Below, one piece after another: positions 40,716 through 50,200 of a stretch of 64,000 nt of DNA. Source of the stretch: DATBSL01 sp964561785. GTDB lineage: Bacteria; Acidobacteriota; Vicinamibacteria; Fen-336. The position numbers and the translations under genes were made by a program. The notes beneath the pieces were generated by a model. It saw only the letters and a list, made by a program, of their open reading frames with translations, was not told the origin of the DNA and made no database searches. The stretch's first letter is position 1. Each line of letters starts with the position of its first letter. The stretch covers positions 15,650 through 79,649 of the forward strand of contig CAZLRF010000023.1 in the NCBI GenBank assembly GCA_964561785.1, in the 5' to 3' direction.

Positions 40716-41741
40716 ATGAACGGCCATCAGCGCGTCGCAGCGGCCTTGCGGGGCGAGCGGCCCGACCGCGTCCCCGTGATGCTGCACAACTTCATGATGG
40801 CGGCCCGCGAGGCCGGGCACACGATGAGGGCGTTCAGGGAGGACCCGCGAAAGATCGCCGACAGCTTCGTCCGGGCCGTCGAGACCTACGGCTACGACGG
40901 CGTCCTCGTGGACGTGGACACGGCCACCCTGGCCGGGGCCCTCGGGGTGCCGGTCGAGACGCCGGAGGACGAGCCGGCCCTCGCCCACGGGGCGCGCCTC
41001 TCGAGCCTCGACGAGGTCGACGACCTCCCTCCGCCCGACGTCTGCCGCGACCCCCGGGTGCAGGCCTGGCTGGAGGGCGTGCGGATCCTCGTGCGGGAGA
41101 TCGGCGGCGAGGTGTTCGTCCGCGGCAACTGCGACCAGGCGCCCTTCTCTCTCGCCTCGATGATGCGCGGCGCCGCCGACTGGATGATGGACCTCATGGA
41201 CGAGGAGAGCCGCGAGCGCGCCGAGCGGCTTCTCGACCACTGCGCCGAGGCGGGCCTCCAGTTCCTCCGGCTCATGGCCGGGACCGGCGCGCACATGGTG
41301 TCGAGCGGGGACAGCCCGGCCGGGCCCGACCTCGTCTCGCCCCGGGTCTACCGGACGTTCGCCCTCCCGTGGGAGAAGCGCCTCGTGGACGAGGCGCACC
41401 GGCTCGGGCTCCCGTACGCGCTCCACGTCTGCGGGAGCACGGACCGCATCCTCGACGACATGCTGGCGACCGGCGCAAACGCGCTCGAGCTCGACCACAA
41501 GACCGACCTGCGCCTCGCCCACGACCGATTGAAGGACCGGGCCGTCTTCATCGGCAACCTCGACCCGAGCGGCGTCCTCGCCCTGGGAACCCCCGAACTC
41601 GTCGAGGCGAAGACCCGCGAGCTGTGCGCGGTGTTCGCCGACACGCCGCGGTTCATCCTGAACGCGGGCTGCGCGATCCCGGCCACGACGCCGAGCGAGA
41701 ACGTCCGGGCGATGGTGCGAGCGGCGCGACAGGTCGAGTGA
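40716..41741 (+). CDS. Uroporphyrinogen decarboxylase-family protein (MtaA/CmuA-like)
   Basis: A 341-residue UroD-fold protein. The motifs GERPDRVPVM near the N-terminus, a DVDTATLAGALG segment, YALHVCGST (His/Cys zinc ligands) and LNAGCAIP (third Cys ligand) fit the methyltransferase branch (MtaA/CmuA) better than HemE, whose substrate Arg residues are missing. Such enzymes transfer methyl groups between corrinoid proteins and thiols or act in methoxy or ether metabolism. No corrinoid protein is nearby. GGAGG precedes the ATG by five bases; the gap to the symporter is 16 bases, so they are probably cotranscribed. Confidence 0.85.
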   Translation: MNGHQRVAAALRGERPDRVPVMLHNFMMAAREAGHTMRAFREDPRKIADSFVRAVETYGYDGVLVDVDTATLAGALGVPVETPEDEPALAHGARLSSLDEVDDLPPPDVCRDPRVQAWLEGVRILVREIGGEVFVRGNCDQAPFSLASMMRGAADWMMDLMDEESRERAERLLDHCAEAGLQFLRLMAGTGAHMVSSGDSPAGPDLVSPRVYRTFALPWEKRLVDEAHRLGLPYALHVCGSTDRILDDMLATGANALELDHKTDLRLAHDRLKDRAVFIGNLDPSGVLALGTPELVEAKTRELCAVFADTPRFILNAGCAIPATTPSENVRAMVRAARQVE

Positions 41742-41828
41742 GGGTCGCGAGCCGACCCGCGGGTAATCGGTTTCCGCGCAGCGATGGCACGAACGCGACG
41801 CTTCACAGGCCGCGATGCGTGTTTTCTC

Positions 41829-41857
41829 TTGACGCGCCGCCCGGACCGTTCTACAAG
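41829..41857 (+). promoter_or_regulatory. Promoter of the BNR-repeat gene
   Basis: TTGACG (41829-41834), 17 bases and TACAAG (41852-41857), 67 bases before the ATG at 41924. The rest of the 182-base gap (41742-41923) shows nothing else I can support. Confidence 0.5.
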
Positions 41858-41923
41858 CGATCGAGGTCGCTCCCCCCTCGGCGGCCGGCTCCGATCAGAA
41901 CTCATTCAGGGTCCGAGGTCGCC

Positions 41924-43639
41924 ATGCACGCGCGATTGTCGCTTGCTCTCGTCGTCGGTGGCGTGTTTTCGCTCGAGGCCTTCCCTGCGGCCGCGCAGGT
42001 ACGTCTGTCTCTCCCCGCGCCTCTGCAGGAGACGCTCTCGTGGCGAGAGGATCCCGAGTTCGTTCTGCGGGGATTCGAGGTCCGCGTCCGGGGCGGCCGC
42101 CTCCCGCGAGCCTTCGCAGCGGCGATCGCCCGGCGCGGCTCGGCAGAGTCGACCGGTGCGCCCGGCCCGGCCGGGGTGATGCGCCGCAGGAGGCCGGGCA
42201 CCGGGGACGTGCCGATTGCCGCCGACCCCTTACGGATCGAGGTGCGGCCGAGCCTCGTCACGAGCCCGCGCCGACCGGACGGCCTGGTCATGGCCTACCT
42301 CGATGGCTCCGACTGCCGGGTCCGGCGGAGCTCCGATCGTGAGGGGCGCTGGTCCGAGCCCGTGCGGCTGCCCACCCTCTCCGAGAAGAGCGTGTGCGGG
42401 ACTCCGGCCCTCGCCTACTCGCACGAGGGGCGCGACCTCTACGCGGCGTACCAGGACCTGCGGGTGATCACCACGCTGCTGGCCCCGGACGGATCCCGGA
42501 TCCGCCAGGACAACGAGACCGACATCGTGGTCGCGCGCTCGAGCGACGACGGGCGAACCTGGACGCCGCCCGTGCCGGCCCTGGATGCGCCCCCCCTGAC
42601 GGTCTGGTACGACTGTCCGGGCGGCGTCCTTGAGGCCTGCGTTCCCCGGGACTTCATTCTCGGCGCCTCGTACGAACGCCCGTCGATCGCCGCCGGGGGG
42701 GACGGCTCGGACGGCTCCGGGGTCTACGTGGCGGCCACGCGCGTCCCCAACATCGACATCGACGGTACGCAGCCGCCGACGATCGTAGAGCTGGCACGAT
42801 CCCAGACCCGCGGCATGAGCTGGAGCCCGCCCCTCGCTCTCGACGAGGGTCGTCCGGCGGGACCCGGCACCCTGGTGCTCACCCAGGGCCCCCGGGTGGC
42901 CACGGGTCCGCGGGGCGAGGTTCTCGTGGCGTGGTACCACTCGGCGGAGGACGGCCCGAGGTTCGGCACGTTCGAGATCCGGACCCGGCGATCCGGGAGT
43001 CGTGGCCAGACGTGGGGTCCCATCGTCGTCGCCGCCGCCAGCGAGCGGGAGACGGGCGAGGTCCTGGGGCCGGCGCCCTTCACCCGGAGGTGGTTCACCT
43101 CGATGTTCCCGTCGGCGCTGATCGACCGCCAGGGGCGGGCCCACCTCGTCTACACGCAGGACCCCGAGCCCTTCGCGGCGACCGCAGAGCAGGGGGACAT
43201 CCGCCACGTGAGCAGCTCGGGAGCGCCCTACACCGAGTGGTCGGAGCCCGTGACCGTGAACGACGACGGCCTGGGCCGCGCGCAGGGCTTTCCCAGCCTC
43301 GCCACGAGGAGGCAGGGGCGAGTTTCCGTGGTGGAAGTGGTGTGGGAGGACACGCGGCTCGCCCCGGGCTCCGCGCCGGGTCTGACGCCCCTCCAGGCAG
43401 GGGTGTCGCGCTACGACGTCTTCCACGCCCGGCTCGTCCCGGCGTCGGGGATGGGGTGGTCGGCGAACCGGCGGGTCTCCGACGTGTCGTCGGCCCAGAA
43501 CGGGGCCAGCACCAACGACCGGACGGGGATCGCCGCGAGCGACTTCGGCGTCGTGTTCGCGGTGTGGTCCGACCGACGCGGGAAGGCGGGGCCGACCGAT
43601 CCCGGTGACGACCTCTACGGCAGCCGCATCCTGCCGTAG
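41924..43639 (+). CDS. Secreted BNR/Asp-box repeat protein (sialidase-like propeller)
   Basis: A 571-residue secreted protein with a signal peptide (about 1-23, AFPAAAQV). The body is a beta-propeller with Asp-box repeats SSDDGRTW, SQTRGMSW and SGSRGQTW and a weaker SSDREGRW. A late VVEVVWEDTR and FAVWSDRRGKAGP resemble the end of exo-alpha-sialidase-like families. Sialidase catalytic residues (Arg triad, Tyr/Glu pair) cannot be confirmed by eye, so it may be a non-enzymatic glycan-binding propeller. It has its own promoter and ends in a hairpin (43652-43678) shared with the convergent PqqD-like gene. Confidence 0.8.
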   Translation: MHARLSLALVVGGVFSLEAFPAAAQVRLSLPAPLQETLSWREDPEFVLRGFEVRVRGGRLPRAFAAAIARRGSAESTGAPGPAGVMRRRRPGTGDVPIAADPLRIEVRPSLVTSPRRPDGLVMAYLDGSDCRVRRSSDREGRWSEPVRLPTLSEKSVCGTPALAYSHEGRDLYAAYQDLRVITTLLAPDGSRIRQDNETDIVVARSSDDGRTWTPPVPALDAPPLTVWYDCPGGVLEACVPRDFILGASYERPSIAAGGDGSDGSGVYVAATRVPNIDIDGTQPPTIVELARSQTRGMSWSPPLALDEGRPAGPGTLVLTQGPRVATGPRGEVLVAWYHSAEDGPRFGTFEIRTRRSGSRGQTWGPIVVAAASERETGEVLGPAPFTRRWFTSMFPSALIDRQGRAHLVYTQDPEPFAATAEQGDIRHVSSSGAPYTEWSEPVTVNDDGLGRAQGFPSLATRRQGRVSVVEVVWEDTRLAPGSAPGLTPLQAGVSRYDVFHARLVPASGMGWSANRRVSDVSSAQNGASTNDRTGIAASDFGVVFAVWSDRRGKAGPTDPGDDLYGSRILP

Positions 43640-43651
43640 CTCAGCTGGCGT

Positions 43652-43678
43652 GCCCGCCGCGGAAACGGGGGGGCGGGC
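43652..43678. terminator. Possible bidirectional terminator hairpin
   Basis: GCCCGCC (43652-43658) is complementary to GGCGGGC (43672-43678), with a loop containing GCGGAAACG. It lies between two convergent genes whose stops are at 43639 and 43681. There is no T-tract on either side, so termination is uncertain. Confidence 0.35.
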
Positions 43679-43680
43679 GG

Positions 43681-44184
43681 CTAGATCGACCCGCAGACGC
43701 CGTCGCCCTTGCACTCCTTCGAGGTGCACTCGGACTGGGTGAGGACGTAGCACGGCTGGCCGAACTTCTCGGCCGTGCATGCCGGCTGCGGGATGCACGT
43801 GGCGGCCGCCTCGGCCGGGGTCGGAACGACCAACGACGTGACGATCGGGGCCAGAAGGGCGGCGCCGAGCCCGACGCGCCGGAGCGCCTCTCGGCGGGAG
43901 TTCCGGTCCGTCGCCGTCAGCGGGGCGGGTGCGTCTCGAAGTAGCTCGGCCGCCACCAGCAACCCCAGCGCCTCCGTCACTGTGCCCTCGTCGCATCCGT
44001 CCGCCTCGCCTCCGGCGAGAGAAGACGCGATCTCCCGCACGGTGCGAGTGCCGTCGCAGAGCCGGAAGACCTCGCTCGCCGTCCGATTGAGGCAGTGGGC
44101 GAGGTGGCTGCGGGTGTCGTAGACGAGCGTCTCGTCCCCGACCGTCCGCACCACGAGACCGTCCGCGCGAGCCACGGGCTTCAT
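43681..44184 (-). CDS. PqqD-like protein with internal Tat/membrane segment and six-Cys tail
   Basis: A 167-residue protein in three parts. Residues 1-85 form a PqqD-like winged-helix domain (DETLVYDTRSHLAHCLNRTA, VFRLCDGTRTVREIA), the fold that recognises leader peptides in RiPP pathways. Residues 96-127 look like a Tat signal or membrane helix (SRREALRRVGLGAALLAP ... PAEAA) in an internal position. The last 38 residues contain six Cys (130, 136, 145, 153, 158, 164). No radical SAM or maturase gene is nearby. It could be a self-carrying peptide precursor or a membrane-anchored adaptor. GGGGAGAG precedes the ATG. Confidence 0.75.
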   Translation of the reverse strand: MKPVARADGLVVRTVGDETLVYDTRSHLAHCLNRTASEVFRLCDGTRTVREIASSLAGGEADGCDEGTVTEALGLLVAAELLRDAPAPLTATDRNSRREALRRVGLGAALLAPIVTSLVVPTPAEAAATCIPQPACTAEKFGQPCYVLTQSECTSKECKGDGVCGSI

Positions 44185-44291
44185 TGCCGTGCTCTCCCCC
44201 CCGTGCGTTCCTCCCTGCGATCACAGCCGGGCCGACCGGGGCTCGGGTGAACCTCGCAAGTCACCGCCGAAAGGGTACCACGGTCAATCAC

Positions 44292-47200
44292 TTACCGCAC
44301 CTTGAGGGCGGGGTCTGCGAAGAGGTGGTAGAGGCTGAGGAGCTCGGGGAAGGCGCCGGATTGGGTGTAGTTGGCCTGAGCGGCGAGGAGGAGGTCTCCG
44401 AGGCGGTGATGTTGTCCGGCCTCGAGCTCTGTGACGACGGCGCGGTGGTAGAGGTGGGCGGCGGAGTCGAGGGAGAGGCCGGAGGGGGAGAAGGCGGCGA
44501 TCGAGCCCTTGTCGGGGGCGAGGGCGAGGCGTTCGGAGATGGAGTTGGAGAAGGGGGAGACGAAGTAACCGTTGGAGCAGGTCATGGTGAGGAGGAGGGG
44601 CTGCTGGGGCTGGGGCTGGAGGAGTGGGACGTCTGTGGAGCGCAGGACGTTTTCGGAGGAGTTGGCCCACAGCGAGGCGGAGCCGTGTCCGACGTAGGAG
44701 ACGAGAGCGGGACCGGAGTCGAAGGCGGCGAGGACCTGGGCCTTGGTGGAGGAGCCGTACTGGGAGAGGAAGATCTTGCGGACGGTGCGGGAGGTGAGGA
44801 GGGAGGCGATGTCGTTGGCGTTCTGCTCGAAGTCTCCTGCGGGGTCGGGGTTGTCGGCGACGAGGACGGCGTCGCCGTGGAGGGTTCGGCCGGCGGATTC
44901 GAAGTCGAGGATCTTCTGGACGGCGTCGGTGGCCTCGGCGAGGGTGGAGGCGGGGATTCTGCCCAGAGCGAGGTCGGGGAGCAGGTCGTCGCCGTTGACG
45001 GAGGCGAGGAGGGGGTCCGAGGGGGTCCAGAGGAAGGAGGAGCGGACGAAGGGAGAGGGGACGAGGTCTCTGCGGGAGGTACCGGAGAAGAAGCCCCTGG
45101 GGTCGTAGGTGGCGTCGCCGAGGAGAAGGACGTATCGGGGTGCGGGGGAGGCCCAGTGGTGGTAGGCGAAGGCGAGGAAGTCACGCAGCGCGTCGGGGGA
45201 GGTCTCTCCGAAACCGAACTCGGCGAAGACGTCCTCGATGGCGACGGCGGCGGTGGCGAGGCCCTGGGCCTGGCGGTGCAGGGTGAGGGGCTCGAGGGCG
45301 GGGAGGAACTCTCGGGGAGCGACGGCGATCCAGTCGGCGCGGTTTGCGGGGTCGCGCAGGGAAGAGAGCGAGACGGGGCGGATGAGGGGGCGCAGGACGG
45401 CGGAGGGGGAGACGGCGAGGTAGCGGTGGTCCTTTTGTGCGGAGAAGGCGATCTCTGAGGATCGGGAGCGGCCGAGCCAGCGGGTGGTGCGAGGGGAGAT
45501 CTCGAGGAGGACGGCGCCGGGGTCGAAGCCGGAGACGCGGGCGACGCCGTCGCGCGAGGCGGTTGCCTCGAGCGAGCCGGCGAGGGGCGAGAGCGAGCGT
45601 GGGTGCTCGAGGGAGAAGCGGTCGAGGTAGACGGCGGAGGAGGGGGAGCCTCGACCCTCGAGGAGGAGGGTGTTGGCGCCCTCGGTGAGGACGGAGTCGG
45701 GGACGGGGGCGGAGAAGGTGAAGGGGGCCATGCCGTCCCAGGCGGCTTCACCGAGGGGTGTTCCGTTGAGCGAGAGGGCGACCCTGTGGTCCTGGGGGTC
45801 GGTGGTGTCGGAGCCACCCATGAGGCGGACGGAGATGGAGGCGTCTCCGGGGGCGAGCCCCTGCAGGGAGAAGGGGTACGAGGCGGAGGAGCCGGAGAGG
45901 AACCCGCTCCACAGCCAGGGGTCGGGCGAGTCGAGGAGCCCGGGGAGGTAGTCGAGGTTTCGCTCGAGGGGGAGCGAGGCGATCAGCGAGGCGAGCGGTT
46001 CCGTGGAGCCGGAGCGGCCGCGCGAGGAGGCTCCGAGGGCCATGCGCAGTCCGCCTGTGGCGACGGCGAGCTCGAAGACGGCCTCTCCGGTGTAGGCGGA
46101 GGAGACGTCCTCGGCGAGGAAGAAGAGGGTGGACCCGGGGACGAAGCGGTCGGGCCGGGGCTCGACGTGGAAGGGGACGGGGACACCGAGCCGGGAGAGG
46201 CGCATGGAGGCGGTGTCGAGCATGAGAGCGGAGGAGGCGAGGTCGCCGCCGGGGGAGGAGGTGGCGGCGAGGAGGTCCTCCCAGGCGACGGCGTGCAGGC
46301 CGCGCGAACGGGTGGCGAATCGGGCGATGAGGCGGCCGTCGGCGGGAGGCTGACGCCTGAGGGTGAGGGATCGTCCGGAGGAGCCTCCGAGGCCGGTCTC
46401 TCCGGGGACGACGCCGTCGAAGAGGACGGTGACGATCATCCTGCGGGCGAGGACGAGCCGCCCGCGGGCGGAGTCGAGGCGCAGGGGCAGGATCTCGACG
46501 TAGGCCTTCTTGGTGTCGCCCTGGAAGGCGGTCTGGAGGACGCGGGCCTGCTCTCTGGGGAAGAGGCCGCGGGAGAGAGGCCGGGCGGCGACGGGGCGCA
46601 AGGCCTTCTGGTAGGTGCCGTCGTGCATCGTGACGGCCGCGGGAGCGCCGGCGCGCGGGGGCACGAGGCCGTCGAAGGACACGATCTCCTCGGCGGAGAC
46701 GGACTGGACGCGGGCTCCGAGGCCGGGGACGGCGTCGGTCCAGGTGCGGCGAGTGGGCAGCGTGGGATAGCCGGGCTCGGCGAGGTCGAAGAAGCCGGGG
46801 ACGAAGAGCCGATGAGAGCCGTCCTCCTGGGGGAGCGAGTAGAAGCCCCCCGTGCGCAGCTCGAAGGTCACCGAGCGCGAGGTGCGGGAGAGGAGGCGCA
46901 GCGAGACGTCGCGCGGGTCCCCGTGCTCCGTCCACCCCGCAGGCGCCGTCTCGCCTACGCCGGGAGTCTCGCCCGGGGTCTCCTCGCCGGGAGCCCCGGC
47001 CCCGTCGAGCGGAGTGGCGGACACGGGGCCGTGGGCCGCGACCTTGCCCGAGCGGTCGATGTCCTCGAGCCGGTAGTAGTACGTCGTCCCGTTGCGAAGC
47101 GGCGCGTCGAGGAAGCTGTACCGCCGCCCCTCGGGCGAGGAGCCCAGCCCCTGGATCATGTGCCCGGTCAGACGCTCCCACGGCCCGTCCATCGACACGC

Positions 47201-50200
47201 CCCGATACAGGTGGAAGCCGAGATTGTCCAGCTCCATCCCGGTCGCCCACTCGACGAGAACCGACTCGTCGAATCCACGCGCCGTCAGCGATGCGAGCCG
47301 GACGGCCGTCGTCCCGTTGAGCTCGTCGGCCCCGATGTCCCAGGCCGCCCCCCCCGGACGGAACTGGCCGTCGACGTCCCTGCTGAAGCCGGCAAGCGTC
47401 GATCCCTTGTCGACGGCCTTGTTGCTGGCGATCGAATAGGTCGTCGACACCAGGTGCAGGTTCTCGGTCCCGGAGGTGATGTTCTGGAACGTGACGCAGC
47501 CGTCCACGTCGCTGCAGGTCACCGTGTTGGTGGTGGCCAGGACGCCGGTCGCGCAGTTGGCCGTGCAGCCCGAGCTGGGCGAGCCGTCCGAAGTGACCGT
47601 GTAGGAATAGGAAGGACCGGCGGCGAGCTGCGTCGTGGACCCGTTCATGGCGACGACGTTGCGCACGACCAGGGTCGTGGTGGTGTTGTTCCCGTCGATG
47701 CCGTTTCCCGTGTTGCCGAAGATCGTGCAGTTCTCGACGGTGATCGCGTCGTTGAGGTCGTCTCCGGCAACGCCGTCATTGTTGTTCGAGTAGACGATGG
47801 AGTTCCGGAGCGTCCAGCTCTCGAGGGCCGAGCCCCCCCCGCCAACCCCGTTGTTGTTGTCGTACACGAGGAGATTCTGCAGTAGCACGTTGGTCGCGCC
47901 GTCCCTGACCAGGAGCCCCTGCTGCGCGGACGCGGTGAAGTTCTTGACTTCGAGCCACTCGACCGTCACGTTGCTGTCGATCACGACGATGCCGCTGCCC
48001 GTCGCGCCGGTGCCGTCGAGCCTCGCCCCCGTCCCCGCGATGCCGGTGTGCCGGTTGGGGCCGTCGGCGGTGAGGAGGATCCTGTTGGCCGAACTCGTCG
48101 TCGACCCCGTGATCTCCACGCCGCAGGTGGCGCCGGTCACCGCGCAGTTGGCGGCAGTCTCGGTGAAGACGGAGTCCTCGTAGGCGATCCCGACCTCCTG
48201 GCGGCCGTCGCTTACGAGGCTGCTGCTGGCGACTCCCTCGCACGTGGCCGAGGACGTCGGGCCATCGATGCAGTTCTCCCACGCGGGCAGGGTCGCGAAC
48301 TTGCGGGAGATCGTGTAGGCGCACCCCGCGTCGCACCCCGTTCCGGCGAACGGGGAGGTGAGCGTGAGAGACGTCGCGGAGTTGACGCTCGACACCGTGT
48401 ACCAGGTGGTCCCGCCGTCGAAGGTGATCTTGTCCCCCCGGCCGCGATTGGCGGCGACCCAGTCCGGCGCCGGGGCACCGCCCCCCGTCACGAGGACCGA
48501 CCCGCTGGCGACCGCCGCCGTGCCCTGGGTGTAGGTCGTCGGGTTGGTGCCGTCCGTGCTGCCGATCGACCGGAGGTTGGTGTTGGGAAAAGCCGTCCCG
48601 TTGAATGGCCCGAATGCGGCCCAGTGGTACGTGTCGGTGGACTTGTTGACGGGGTCGAGGAAGCTCGCCGTTCGCGCCACGCGGAAGCCGTCGGGCTCGA
48701 GCGCGTGGATCCAGTCCTTGAGGCTTCGTGCGGTGTAGGCGATGTACTCCTGCGCGTAGTCCGAGTAGGCCCCGGTCACCCCGGCCTTCATGATGGCCGA
48801 CCACGCGGGCAAGTTCCCGGTGGGGTTCGTGGTGTTGGACGGCGTGATCGTGAGGAACTCGGGACGGAAGCCCACGCCCGTGATCAGCCGGTTGGCCGCG
48901 TTGTTGCCGGTGTAGGAGCCCACGTTGATCCGGCCCGTGGTCCTCTTCCACGCGACGTAGTGGTAGGTCGCTCCCGACGTGTTGAAGTTCGAGAAGCCGG
49001 TGCTGCCCACCTGGAAGCCGTCCGCCTGGAGGGCGACGATCTGGTTGGCCCGGCCGGCGGCGCCGTCGAAGACGAAGTTGATGTTCCCCGTCATGGTCGA
49101 CGACCGGTGGGTCGGGTAGGCCCCCGAGGCCGGGAAGACGATCAGGTAGTCCGGCTGGAAGCCGACTCCCGCGACGTCCTTCGTCCCCGCCCCGTCCCCC
49201 ACGTACTTGTCGACCTTCATCTCGCCGTCAGCGGCCTGGAAGGCGGTCCAGTAGTAGACGACGCCGCTGTGGTTGACGCAGTGGTAGGGAGCCGAGGTCG
49301 AGCGCGTGACGTCGTTGTTCGGGGCGTGGGTGGCCGGATGGCCGACGCTGAACCCGTCCGCGTCCAGGGAGGTGATCCGGTTGGTGAGGGGCGCGTAGGC
49401 GAACGCGTCGAGCGCGTTCGACACGTTGCTGCTCATGCTGCGCGTGGTGACGACCGCGGCGCGACCCCAGGTCTCGGCGGACGTGACCATCACGTAGTCC
49501 GGGGAGAAGCCCAGGCCCGTGATCGACTGGGTCGAGCCGTTGCCGACGTACTGGCCCGTCTTCACCTGCATCACGGACGACTGGATCTTGGCGACGAAGG
49601 CGTCGTTGCTGCCGGGGCCGTTGTGGGTGAGGTCGGGGCCCACGGTCTCCGGGAAGGTGGCTTCGGTCGAGGTCGTGGTCCCCGCGACGTATGCGGCTCC
49701 CAGGCCGTCGACGGCCACGGCGTACGCGTACTCGTCGCCCGAGCCCCCGAGGTACGTGCAGAAGAAGAGCGCCGTGCCCGCCGGGTTGACCCGTGCGACG
49801 AAGGCGTCCGAGGAGCCGCCGTTGTACGTCAGGTCGGGGCCCCCCGTCTCGGGGAAGGACGCCTCGGTCGAGTCGGTCGAGCCGGCGACGTAGGCGCTTC
49901 CCGAACCGTCCACGGCGATGCTGGTGGCCGAGTCGTACGTGCTCCCACCGATGAAGCCGCTGTAGACGAGGGCGGTGCCCGTGCTGTTGAGCTTCGTGAC
50001 GAAGCCGTCCCAGCCGCCGCTCCAGGTCTGAAGCGACGTCCTCGGGAAGTCGGACGACGCTGTCTGGCCGACCACGTACGCGTTTCCCGAGGCGTCGAGG
50101 GAGATGCCGCTGGCGCTGTCGCTCGCCGTACCCCCCAGGAACGTCGAGTAGACGAGGGCGGTGCCGGTGGAGTTCAGCTTCGTGACGAACGCATCGGTGC

